Shown here one piece after another: positions 16,831 to 24,790 of a stretch of 64,000 nucleotides of DNA. The stretch comes from an uncultured Steroidobacter sp. (lineage in GTDB: Bacteria > Pseudomonadota > Gammaproteobacteria > Steroidobacterales > Steroidobacteraceae). Positions within the stretch are counted from its first letter, which is position 1, and the number at the start of each line of letters is the position of its first letter. The notes under the pieces were generated by a model, which did no database searches, had not been told where the DNA came from, and was given only the letters and a program-made list of their open reading frames with translations. The position numbers and the translations under genes are program-made. The stretch lies in NCBI RefSeq assembly GCF_937958065.1, contig NZ_CALFXI010000063.1, positions 8,254 through 72,253 of the forward strand, in the 5' to 3' direction.

Positions 16831-17697
16831 TCAGTGCTGCGTGACCTCGTGTCCCGCGCGTTCCAATAGCTCGATCAGGCTGTCCTTGCCCACCAGGTGC
16901 AGGGTGCCGACGATCACCAGATAGTCCTCCCGATCATCCAGCAGGGCCTGCACCTGACTCAGCCAGCGGCGGTTGCGGTCGGTGGTCAGCGGCCGGTACA
17001 GATCCGGATATTGTTCGAATCCTTCCGCGAGCAGCGCCGCCAGCGCCTTGCTGTCGCCAGTGCGCCAGGCCGACAGCAATTCCTCGATCTCCTGCCCCAT
17101 GCGGTCCGCGTCGTCGATGCTGTAGAGCAGGAACTCGCGCTGCTGGCGATCCGGCAGGCCGGCCAGCATGCCCAGCTGCTCGCGCAATGTTTCCAGGCCA
17201 TGAATCGGCTTGTTGTCCGCGACCGCGCGCGTGGTGAAGCGTTGCTCGATGCCCGAGGCCGGATCGAGGCCCAGTTTCACCAGCTGCAGCTGCACCAGCG
17301 TCATGGCCGCAAACCACGGCCTGAAACGATTCAGCAGCAGCGGGTCGATGCCCAGTTCCTGCGCGCGCGTCGAGAGTCGCGAGTAGGTCTGTTTGCCGAG
17401 CTGTTGCTCGAGCGATTGCCCGGCCGGCAGCATGCCGAGCTCGAGCGTGATCTGCTGGGTTTCGGCGGGATCGAGATCGTCCATGTCGATCTCCATCAGC
17501 AGCATCTCGGCGTCCTGGTAAGCCTCGTCGACCACCGCGGGCAGCTGCTCCGACGCGTTGAGGAAATGCACCGAGCCGAGCAGGTAGACGGTATTGGTCT
17601 TGCCCTTGAGCGACCACAGGCTGTGGTGCTGCCGATCGGCCGCGCAAGCGCTCGCGCTGAGCCACAGCGCGCACAGCGCCACGAGGATTTTCTTCAT
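16831..17697 (-). CDS. TraB/GumN-family secreted protein (Tiki-like protease fold)
   Basis: A 288-residue protein with a clear signal peptide (MKKILVALCALWLSASACA), so it is periplasmic or, since the cleavage region contains Cys, possibly lipid-linked. The family hallmarks are GSVHFL near the N-terminus (residue 41), the middle GLETLREQL (Glu), and the C-terminal IVGTLHLVGKDSLIELLERAGHEV. These GxxH and Glu residues form the putative metal site in TraB/PrgY/GumN/Tiki proteins. The bacterial role is poorly known. Convergent with rubredoxin; upstream on the same strand is cpdA, 46 nt away. Confidence 0.85.
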   Translation of the reverse strand: MKKILVALCALWLSASACAADRQHHSLWSLKGKTNTVYLLGSVHFLNASEQLPAVVDEAYQDAEMLLMEIDMDDLDPAETQQITLELGMLPAGQSLEQQLGKQTYSRLSTRAQELGIDPLLLNRFRPWFAAMTLVQLQLVKLGLDPASGIEQRFTTRAVADNKPIHGLETLREQLGMLAGLPDRQQREFLLYSIDDADRMGQEIEELLSAWRTGDSKALAALLAEGFEQYPDLYRPLTTDRNRRWLSQVQALLDDREDYLVIVGTLHLVGKDSLIELLERAGHEVTQH

Positions 17698-17743
17698 TGG
17701 TTGTTCCCAGCGGCTGGAGCCGCGCCGGGAAGACTACCGCAGC

Positions 17744-18517
17744 TCAGGCGACGCTGCTTTGCGCGTAGGTCTCTAGCCAGCAGACTTCGGTGGCGATGCT
17801 GCCATCGGGCATCAGCTCCAGCACGCGGTAGCCGGGCGGGCGGTCGTCGATTGCAAAGTCGACGCTGCCGGGCAGGAATTGCGCGCAGGTGGCCGGCGTC
17901 GCCATGAAGCGCACGCCATGCACGAAGCTGTCCAGCGACTGGTGCACGTGCCCCCAGAGCACGCCGCGCACGTTCGAGTGCTCGCGCACGATGCTCATGA
18001 GCTCATCGGCGTCGTACAGGCCGACTCGATCCAGCCACTGGCTGCGGATCGAGATCGGATGATGATGCAGGCACACCAGCACATGATGGTTGCGGTGAGT
18101 GCGCAGCACCTCGCGCAGATAGCTCAGCTGCTCGGCCCCGATCCGTCCACCGGCGTCGTGGGCGACCCAGGAATCCAGCATGACCACCAGCCAGCGGCCG
18201 AATTCGGTGTGGCCGCCGACTTTGAACGGGCCGCCGCGCAGGGCCGCGCGCATGTGGTCGGGCAGATCGTGATTGCCCGCGAGACAGAGCACCGGCACGC
18301 TCGAAGCGCCGAACACATGGCGCACCCAGCGATAGCCTTCCGGGTCGTCCTGCACCAGGTCCCCTGTCAGCAACACGCCGTCAGCACGATGGCTGCGGCG
18401 CTGAGCGTCGGCGACCGCGGCTTGCAGCGCCGGCAAGCACGCGACGCCACGCAGGCGCCCGCTGGCGTCACCGAGCAGGTGCAGATCGCTGAACTGAATG
18501 AGGCGGACCGATTGCAT
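17744..18517 (-). CDS. cpdA: CpdA-like 3',5'-cyclic-AMP phosphodiesterase
   Basis: A 257-residue class III cyclic nucleotide phosphodiesterase of the calcineurin-like metallophosphoesterase fold. All dinuclear metal-site motifs are visible in order: FSDLHL (residue 9), LTGDLVQD, AGNHDLP, CLHHHPI and GHVH. Length and motif spacing fit CpdA/IcmC, which lowers cAMP. Related phosphoesterases share these motifs, so the cAMP specificity is an inference from overall similarity. ATG at 18517. The protein ends LETYAQSSVA. Confidence 0.82.
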   Translation of the reverse strand: MQSVRLIQFSDLHLLGDASGRLRGVACLPALQAAVADAQRRSHRADGVLLTGDLVQDDPEGYRWVRHVFGASSVPVLCLAGNHDLPDHMRAALRGGPFKVGGHTEFGRWLVVMLDSWVAHDAGGRIGAEQLSYLREVLRTHRNHHVLVCLHHHPISIRSQWLDRVGLYDADELMSIVREHSNVRGVLWGHVHQSLDSFVHGVRFMATPATCAQFLPGSVDFAIDDRPPGYRVLELMPDGSIATEVCWLETYAQSSVA

Positions 18518-19004
18518 CGTGGCTGTCTTTCGAACGCTGGAGCTGAGGACGCGCTACATAATGGGACAAAATAGCCACAATCATCGTAGCAATGGGGGCG
18601 GGGCGAAAAGGTGACCAGTGTCTAATCACTTGGCTCGCCGACACGGCGAGCGCGAGTTTTGCGCTTCGTCTCACAAAGTCCAGCTGTCGCGTCGGAACGA
18701 CCCCCAGCGCAACAACGTGCGGTGGCCGTTCCGGTTCCGGCCGGCGAGGCACGATTGGCCGCCAATTGCATTGCCCCACCTCGCCCCATAGTCCAAAATG
18801 CGCGGCTCTTCCGGCGTGCTGATGATGAAACAGCGACTCGGGCATCCTGCCACTCGCGCTGTGGCACCTGGGAAAAAGGCGTGACTTTTTCCCGGCGCTC
18901 GCCGCCTGCGGCGGCGGGCACATCCGTGTGCCTGGGGTGGCACTTGTTGAGTTTCATATCGAGTCGGATCGCACCCTTCCTCGCACTTTTCGAGATATTT
19001 TCTG
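18518..19004. other. Long non-coding spacer upstream of tkt with inverted repeats
   Basis: 487 bp with no credible gene. Three inverted repeats stand out. CTCGCCG/CGGCGAG (18634-18640, 18644-18650) has a 3-nt loop. GGGAAAAAG/CTTTTTCCC (18870-18878, 18885-18893) is a perfect 9-bp arm pair with a 6-nt loop. GCCGC/GCGGC follows at about 18901. The second is unusual for its A/T tract in GC-rich DNA and lies about 112 nt before the tkt start, so it may be an operator or leader structure for the tkt operon. Confidence 0.5.
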
Positions 19005-21008
19005 ATGCAGACATCGCACCGCCGGCAGCTCGCCAACGCCATCCGCGCCCTGGCGATGGACGCCGTGCAAAAGGCCAATTCAGGCCATCCCGGCATGCCC
19101 ATGGGCATGGCGGATATCGCGGAAGTCCTGTGGAACGATCACCTCAAGCACAATCCCGGCAATCCGCTGTGGTCGGATCGCGATCGCTTCGTGGTGTCCA
19201 ACGGTCACGGCTCGATGCTGCTGTATTCCCTGCTGCACCTGACCGGCTATCCGCTGACCATCGAAGACCTGCAGAAATTCCGCCAGCTCGGCTCGCATAC
19301 CGCCGGCCACCCCGAGCACGACGCGCATCTGGGCATCGAGACCACCACCGGTCCGCTCGGCCAGGGCCTGGCCAACGCGGTCGGCATGGCGCTCGCCGAA
19401 AAGCACCTGGCCACCGAATTCAATCGGCCGGGGCATGACATCGTCGACCATCGCACCTGGGTGTTCCTCGGCGACGGCTGTCTCATGGAAGGCGTCTCGC
19501 ACGAGGCGTGCTCCCTGGCCGGCACGCTCAAGCTCGGCAAGCTGATCGGGTTCTACGACGACAACGGCATTTCCATCGACGGCGAAGTGCACGGCTGGTT
19601 CACCGACGATACCTCCAAGCGCTTCGAAGCTTACGGCTGGCACGTGGTGCCGAACGTCGACGGCCACGATCCGGCGGCCATCGAACGGGCGATCGCGGCG
19701 GCGCTGGCGCAGACCGACAAGCCGTCGCTGATCTGTTGCAAGACCATCATCGGTTGGGGCTCGCCGAACAAGCAAGGCACCGAAGCCACGCACGGCGCGG
19801 CGCTCGGCGTCGACGAAGTGGCGGCCACGCGCAAGAACCTTGGCTGGAACTACGAGCCGTTCGTGATTCCCGACGAGATTCGCAAGGGTTGGGACGCGCG
19901 CGCGCAGGGCGCCAAGCGCGAAGCCGAGTGGCAGCAGCGTTTCGACGCATACAAGGCGCAGTTCCCGGAGCTGGCCGCCGAGTACGAGCGTCGTTTCAAG
20001 GGCGAGCTGCCGTCTTCGTGGGGCGAGGTGGTCGCGAAGTACGTCGCGGACGTTGCGAAAGAGAGCAAGCCGCTCGCCACCCGGCAGAGCTCGCAAGCCT
20101 CGTTGAACGCCTTCGGCCCGGGCTTGCCGGAGCTGCTGGGCGGGTCGGCCGACCTGACCGGCTCGAACAACACCAATCGCAAGGACTCGCGCTCCATCAC
20201 CGGCGCGGACGCATCCGGCAATTACATCCACTACGGCGTGCGCGAGTTCGGCATGTCCGCGATCATGAATGGCATGGCCCTGCACGGCGCCGTGATTCCT
20301 TACGGCGGCACGTTTCTGGTGTTCTCCGATTACGCGCGCAATGCCATGCGCATGTCGGCGCTGATGAAACAGCGGGTCATCTACGTGATGACTCATGACT
20401 CCATCGGCCTGGGCGAGGATGGCCCGACGCACCAGCCGGTGGAACATCTGCCGAGCCTGCGCATCATTCCGAACATGACCGTCTGGCGTCCCTGCGACAG
20501 CACCGAGACGGCCGTCGCGTGGGCCGACTCGATCGAGCGTCGCAATGGTCCGTCGACGCTGGCGCTGACCCGCCAGGCATTGCCGCAGCAGACCCGCACC
20601 GAGCAGCAGATCGCGAACATCCGCCGCGGCGGTTACGTGCTGAAGGATTCGGAAGGCACGCCCGAGGTCATCCTGATCGCGACCGGCTCGGAAGTGGCGA
20701 TCGCGGTCGAAGCCGCCGGTCAGTTGCAACAGAACGGCAAGCGGGTGCGCGTGGTCTCCATGCCGAGCACCAACGTGTTCGATGCGCAGGACGAGTCGTA
20801 TCGCGAGCAGGTACTGCCCCGCGGCGTCGAAGTTCGCGTCGCCATCGAAGCGGCCGCGACCGACACGTGGTACCGCTATGTCGGCGCGCGTGGCGCGATC
20901 ATCGGCATGACGACGTTCGGCGCGTCCGGTGTCGCCAAGGATTTGTTCAAGCACTTCGGCTTCACTGCGGACAATGTCGTCCGCACCGTGCAGAAGCTGC
21001 TGCAGTGA
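19005..21008 (+). CDS. tkt: Transketolase
   Basis: Thiamine-diphosphate enzyme that moves two-carbon units between pentose-phosphate sugars. The 667-residue protein shows NSGHPGMPMGMADIAEVLW, SNGHGSMLLYSLLHL, TTTGPLGQG, and the ThDP/metal motif VFLGDGCLMEGVSHEA (about residues 152-167). The pyrimidine-binding domain contains REFGMSAIMNGMALHG, and HDSIGLGEDGPTHQPVEHL follows. Length matches the family. It heads a four-gene run tkt-gap-pgk-pyk with gaps of 20, 2 and 13 nt. No strong ribosome-binding site precedes ATG 19005. Confidence 0.97.
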   Translation: MQTSHRRQLANAIRALAMDAVQKANSGHPGMPMGMADIAEVLWNDHLKHNPGNPLWSDRDRFVVSNGHGSMLLYSLLHLTGYPLTIEDLQKFRQLGSHTAGHPEHDAHLGIETTTGPLGQGLANAVGMALAEKHLATEFNRPGHDIVDHRTWVFLGDGCLMEGVSHEACSLAGTLKLGKLIGFYDDNGISIDGEVHGWFTDDTSKRFEAYGWHVVPNVDGHDPAAIERAIAAALAQTDKPSLICCKTIIGWGSPNKQGTEATHGAALGVDEVAATRKNLGWNYEPFVIPDEIRKGWDARAQGAKREAEWQQRFDAYKAQFPELAAEYERRFKGELPSSWGEVVAKYVADVAKESKPLATRQSSQASLNAFGPGLPELLGGSADLTGSNNTNRKDSRSITGADASGNYIHYGVREFGMSAIMNGMALHGAVIPYGGTFLVFSDYARNAMRMSALMKQRVIYVMTHDSIGLGEDGPTHQPVEHLPSLRIIPNMTVWRPCDSTETAVAWADSIERRNGPSTLALTRQALPQQTRTEQQIANIRRGGYVLKDSEGTPEVILIATGSEVAIAVEAAGQLQQNGKRVRVVSMPSTNVFDAQDESYREQVLPRGVEVRVAIEAAATDTWYRYVGARGAIIGMTTFGASGVAKDLFKHFGFTADNVVRTVQKLLQ

Positions 21009-21028
21009 TTCTAACGAGGTAAACGTAA

Positions 21029-22042
21029 ATGCCCATCAAAGTTGGTATCAACGGCTACGGCCGCATCGGCCGCAACATCCTGCGCGCGCTGTACGAAGCA
21101 AACCGCCAGAAAGAAATCCAGATCGTCGCGATCAACGACCTCGGCGACGCTCAGACCAACGCGCACCTGACGCGCTACGACACCGCGCACGGCAAGTTCA
21201 AGGGCGAAGTGAGCGTCGACGGCGACTCCATGGTCGTCAACGGCGACCGCATCAAGGTGCTCGCCGAGCGCGATCCCGCCAAGTTGCCGTGGGGCCAGCT
21301 GGGCGTCGACTTCGTGTTCGAATGCACCGGCCTGTTCACCAGCAAGGCCAAAGCGGGCCTGCACCTGCAGGGCGGCGCGAAGAAAGTCGTGATCTCGGCG
21401 CCGGGCGAGAAGGACGTCGACGCCACCATCGTCTACGGCGTCAACGACAACACGCTCAAGGCCAGCCAGACGGTCATTTCCAACGCCTCGTGCACCACCA
21501 ACTGCCTGGCGCCGCTGGCCAAGGTGCTCAACGACAAGATCGGCATCGTCTCGGGCGTGATGACCACGATCCACTCGTACACCAACGACCAGGTGCTGAC
21601 GGACGTTTATCACAAGGACCTGCGCCGTGCGCGCTCGGCCACGCAGTCGATGATTCCGACCAAGACCGGCGCCGCCGCCGCTGTCGGCCTGGTGCTGCCG
21701 GAGCTGAACGGCAAGCTGGACGGCTTCGCGGTGCGCGTGCCGACCATCAACGTGTCGCTGGTGGACCTGAGCTTCGTGGCCAAGCGCGCCACCTCGATCG
21801 AAGAGATCAACAAGGTGATGAAGGAAGCCGCCAATGGCGCGCTCAAGGGCATCCTGGCGTACAGCGACGGCCCGCTGGTGTCGGTGGACTTCAACCACGA
21901 TCCGGCCTCCTCGACCTACGACGCCACCATGACCAAGGTCATCGAAGGCACGCTGGTGAAGGTGTGCTCGTGGTATGACAACGAGTGGGGCTTCTCGAAC
22001 CGCATGCTCGACACCACGGTGGCCTGGTCGAAGGCGGTCTGA
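21029..22042 (+). CDS. gap: Glyceraldehyde-3-phosphate dehydrogenase, type I
   Basis: Oxidises glyceraldehyde 3-phosphate to 1,3-bisphosphoglycerate with NAD(P). The 337-residue protein starts MPIKVGINGYGRIGRNILRA (Rossmann GxGxxG). The catalytic Cys is in SNASCTTNCLAP, followed by HSYTNDQ and the C-terminal SWYDNEWGFSNRM. AINDLGD after the second strand carries the Asp usual in NAD-preferring enzymes; this is suggestive only. GAGG lies upstream of the ATG. Second gene of the tkt operon. Confidence 0.97.
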   Translation: MPIKVGINGYGRIGRNILRALYEANRQKEIQIVAINDLGDAQTNAHLTRYDTAHGKFKGEVSVDGDSMVVNGDRIKVLAERDPAKLPWGQLGVDFVFECTGLFTSKAKAGLHLQGGAKKVVISAPGEKDVDATIVYGVNDNTLKASQTVISNASCTTNCLAPLAKVLNDKIGIVSGVMTTIHSYTNDQVLTDVYHKDLRRARSATQSMIPTKTGAAAAVGLVLPELNGKLDGFAVRVPTINVSLVDLSFVAKRATSIEEINKVMKEAANGALKGILAYSDGPLVSVDFNHDPASSTYDATMTKVIEGTLVKVCSWYDNEWGFSNRMLDTTVAWSKAV

Positions 22043-22044
22043 TC

Positions 22045-23223
22045 ATGACCATCTTGCGGATGGTTGATCTAGACCTGCGCGACAAGCGCGTGCTGATCCG
22101 TGAGGATCTGAACGTGCCGGTGCAGGGCGGTGTCGTAACCAGCGACGCGCGCATCCGCGCGTCGCTGCCGACGATCCAGGCGGCGAAAGAAAAGGGCGCG
22201 CGCGTCCTGGTCATGTCGCACCTCGGACGCCCGGAAGAGGGCGTGTACGACGAAGAGTTTTCACTCGCGCCGGTGGCGCAGCGGCTCTCCGAGCTGCTGG
22301 GCTACAAGGTGCGCTTCGAGAAGCACTGGCTGGACGGCGTGGAATGCGCGCCGGGCGAGGTCGTGCTGCTCGAGAACGTGCGCTTCAACAAAGGCGAGAA
22401 GAAGGACAAGGAAGATCTGGCCAGGAAGATGGCCGAGCTGTGCGACGTGTTCGTCATGGACGCGTTCGGCACGGCGCATCGTGCCGAGGCCAGCACGCAC
22501 GGTGTCGCGAAATTCGCCAAAGTGGCCTGCGCCGGTCCGCTGCTGATGAACGAGCTGGTGGCGCTCGAGACCGCGCTGGAAAAACCCAAGCGGCCGTTGA
22601 TCGCCATCGTCGCCGGCTCCAAGGTCTCGACCAAGCTCACGGTGCTGGAGAGCCTGCTGTCCAAGGTGGACACGCTGATCGTCGGCGGCGGCATCGCCAA
22701 CACGTTCATCGCCGCGCAGGGTCTGCCGGTCGGCAAGTCGCTGTACGAAGCCGATATGATCGATATCGCCAAGGACCTGCTGAAGCGCTCCGCCGAGCTG
22801 AAGGTGCAGATTCCGATCCCGACCGACGTGGTCGTGGCCACGGAGTTCTCCGCCAAGGCCGAGGCCGACGTGAAGCCGGTGACCAAGGTGCAGCCCGACG
22901 AGATGATCCTGGACATCGGTCCGGACACGGCTGAGCAGTTTGCGCGCACCTTCGCCAGTGCCGGCACCATCGTCTGGAACGGTCCGGTGGGCGTGTTCGA
23001 ATTCGATCAGTTCGGCGAAGGCACGCGCACTCTGGCGCAGGCCATTGCCAAGAGCTCGGCATTTTCCATCGCCGGTGGCGGCGATACGCTAGCGGCCATC
23101 GAGAAATATCGTGTAGAAGACGACATCTCCTATATCTCAACCGGCGGCGGTGCGTTCCTGGAATTCCTGGAAGGCAAGAAGCTGCCGGCCGTTGCGGTAT
23201 TGGAAGAGCGTAGTCGCAGCTAA
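22045..23223 (+). CDS. pgk: Phosphoglycerate kinase
   Basis: Transfers phosphate from 1,3-bisphosphoglycerate to ADP. 392 residues. The N-terminal RVLIREDLNVPV, then SHLGRP, ENVRFNKGE, and the hinge region are typical, as are the C-terminal nucleotide domain motifs WNGPVGVFEFDQFGEGT and GGGDTLAAIEKY. The start at 22045 aligns with the E. coli protein (MTILRMVDLDL against MSVIKMTDLDL) and lies 2 nt after the gap stop, so translation is probably coupled. The upstream part of the open frame lies inside gap and was dropped. Confidence 0.97.
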   Translation: MTILRMVDLDLRDKRVLIREDLNVPVQGGVVTSDARIRASLPTIQAAKEKGARVLVMSHLGRPEEGVYDEEFSLAPVAQRLSELLGYKVRFEKHWLDGVECAPGEVVLLENVRFNKGEKKDKEDLARKMAELCDVFVMDAFGTAHRAEASTHGVAKFAKVACAGPLLMNELVALETALEKPKRPLIAIVAGSKVSTKLTVLESLLSKVDTLIVGGGIANTFIAAQGLPVGKSLYEADMIDIAKDLLKRSAELKVQIPIPTDVVVATEFSAKAEADVKPVTKVQPDEMILDIGPDTAEQFARTFASAGTIVWNGPVGVFEFDQFGEGTRTLAQAIAKSSAFSIAGGGDTLAAIEKYRVEDDISYISTGGGAFLEFLEGKKLPAVAVLEERSRS

Positions 23224-23236
23224 CACGAGGTTCTCA

Positions 23237-24670
23237 ATGCTCCGTCGCACCAAGATCCTGACCACCCTCGGGCCGGCCACCGATAACCCAAAGGTGCTTG
23301 GTGAGATGTTACGGGCCGGGGCCGACGTCGTGCGGGTGAACTTCTCGCACGGCGAGGCCGCGGCCCATGCCAAACGCGTGCAGATGGTGCGCGAGGTGGC
23401 GGAGCAGGTCGGCAAGTGGGTCGCCGTGCTCGGCGATCTGCAGGGCCCGAAGATCCGCATCGATCGCTTCGTCGAAGGCAAGGTGTTCCTGAACGAGGGC
23501 GAGCCGTTCGTCCTCGACGTGTCGCTCGATCCCAAGGCCGGCACCGCCCAGTCGGTCGGCGTCGCGTACAAGAGCCTGCCGAAGGATGTGCGCGCCGGCG
23601 ACACGCTGTTGCTGAACGACGGCCTGATCGTGCTGGAAGTCACCGATGTCGATGGCCCGCGCATCATGACCAGGGTCGTGGTGGGCGGCGAGCTTTCCGA
23701 CAACAAGGGCATCAACAAGCAGGGCGGCGGCCTGTCGGCCGGTGCGCTGACCGACAAGGATCGCGAGCACATCAAGCTGGCCGCGGAGCTGGGCGTCGAT
23801 TATCTCGCCGTCTCGTTCGCTCGCGACGGCCACGACATGGATGAGGCCCGGCACCTGTTGCGCGGGGCCGGCGGCCACGGTTATCTGGTCGCGAAGATCG
23901 AGCGCAGCGAAGCGCTCGTGAACCTGGATCGCATCATTCAAGCCAGCGACGCTGTCATGGTGGCGCGTGGCGACCTCGGCGTCGAAGTGGGTTACGCCGA
24001 GCTGACCGGTCTGCAGAAACACATCATCTCGGCGTGTCGCAAGCGCAATCGCGTCGCCATCACCGCGACCCAGATGATGGAATCGATGATTCACAACCCG
24101 GTGCCGACGCGCGCCGAAGTTTCCGACATCGCCAACGCCGTGATGGACGGCACCGACGCCGTGATGCTCTCGGGCGAGAGCGCGGTCGGCAAGTATCCGG
24201 TCAAGGCCGTGGCGACCATGGCTCAGGTCATTCTGGGCGCGGAAAAGTATGAGAGCTCGCACACGCCGGTGCGTGCCCGCAGCGAGCACGGCATTTTCGA
24301 GAAGACCGACGAAGCCATCGCCATGGCGGTGATGTACACGGCCAATCATCTGAAGGTGAAGGCCATCGTCGCTCTGACCGAGTCGGGCTCGACGCCGCTG
24401 TGGATGTCGCGTATCCGTGCCGACATTCCCATCTATGCGTTCACCCGCCACGAAGAGACCCGCCGTCGCGTGATGCTGTATCGCGGTGTGTATCCGGTCA
24501 CCTTCGATATCACTCACACAAATGCCCAGCTGCTGTACGCCGATATCTTCAAGCTCATGCTGAAACAGGGCATGGTGGAAACGGGCGATCGCATCATCCT
24601 CACCAAGGGTGAATTGTCCGGCGTCTCGGGCAAGACAAATGCGATGAAAATTCTCGAGGTGCGAGTCTAG
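23237..24670 (+). CDS. pyk: Pyruvate kinase
   Basis: Makes pyruvate and ATP from phosphoenolpyruvate. 477 residues. The substrate site begins MLRRTKILTTLGPATD (Arg, Lys), with NFSHG, GDLQGPKIR, the catalytic Lys and Glu in VAKIERSEAL, MVARGDLGVEVG and TATQMMESMI. The C-terminal allosteric domain is present. The start follows GAGG by about 6 nt. Last gene of tkt-gap-pgk-pyk; no fructose-bisphosphate aldolase follows, which differs from clusters where fba comes next. An ordinary terminator is not visible after the stop. Confidence 0.96.
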   Translation: MLRRTKILTTLGPATDNPKVLGEMLRAGADVVRVNFSHGEAAAHAKRVQMVREVAEQVGKWVAVLGDLQGPKIRIDRFVEGKVFLNEGEPFVLDVSLDPKAGTAQSVGVAYKSLPKDVRAGDTLLLNDGLIVLEVTDVDGPRIMTRVVVGGELSDNKGINKQGGGLSAGALTDKDREHIKLAAELGVDYLAVSFARDGHDMDEARHLLRGAGGHGYLVAKIERSEALVNLDRIIQASDAVMVARGDLGVEVGYAELTGLQKHIISACRKRNRVAITATQMMESMIHNPVPTRAEVSDIANAVMDGTDAVMLSGESAVGKYPVKAVATMAQVILGAEKYESSHTPVRARSEHGIFEKTDEAIAMAVMYTANHLKVKAIVALTESGSTPLWMSRIRADIPIYAFTRHEETRRRVMLYRGVYPVTFDITHTNAQLLYADIFKLMLKQGMVETGDRIILTKGELSGVSGKTNAMKILEVRV

Positions 24671-24790
24671 GGAAGCTCCGGTTCGTCGACTTCCCCGACT
24701 TCGGCAAGACTGCAACCGATTGGAATGCCTCGCTGATCGCAGCCAACGTTGGCGGGCACTGCCAATCTTCAGATATTTCCTGGGAGCCAG

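Noticed and set aside
18592..18822. 76-codon open frame in the spacer before tkt
   Set aside because: No ribosome-binding site, composition like a shadow frame and no recognisable domain.
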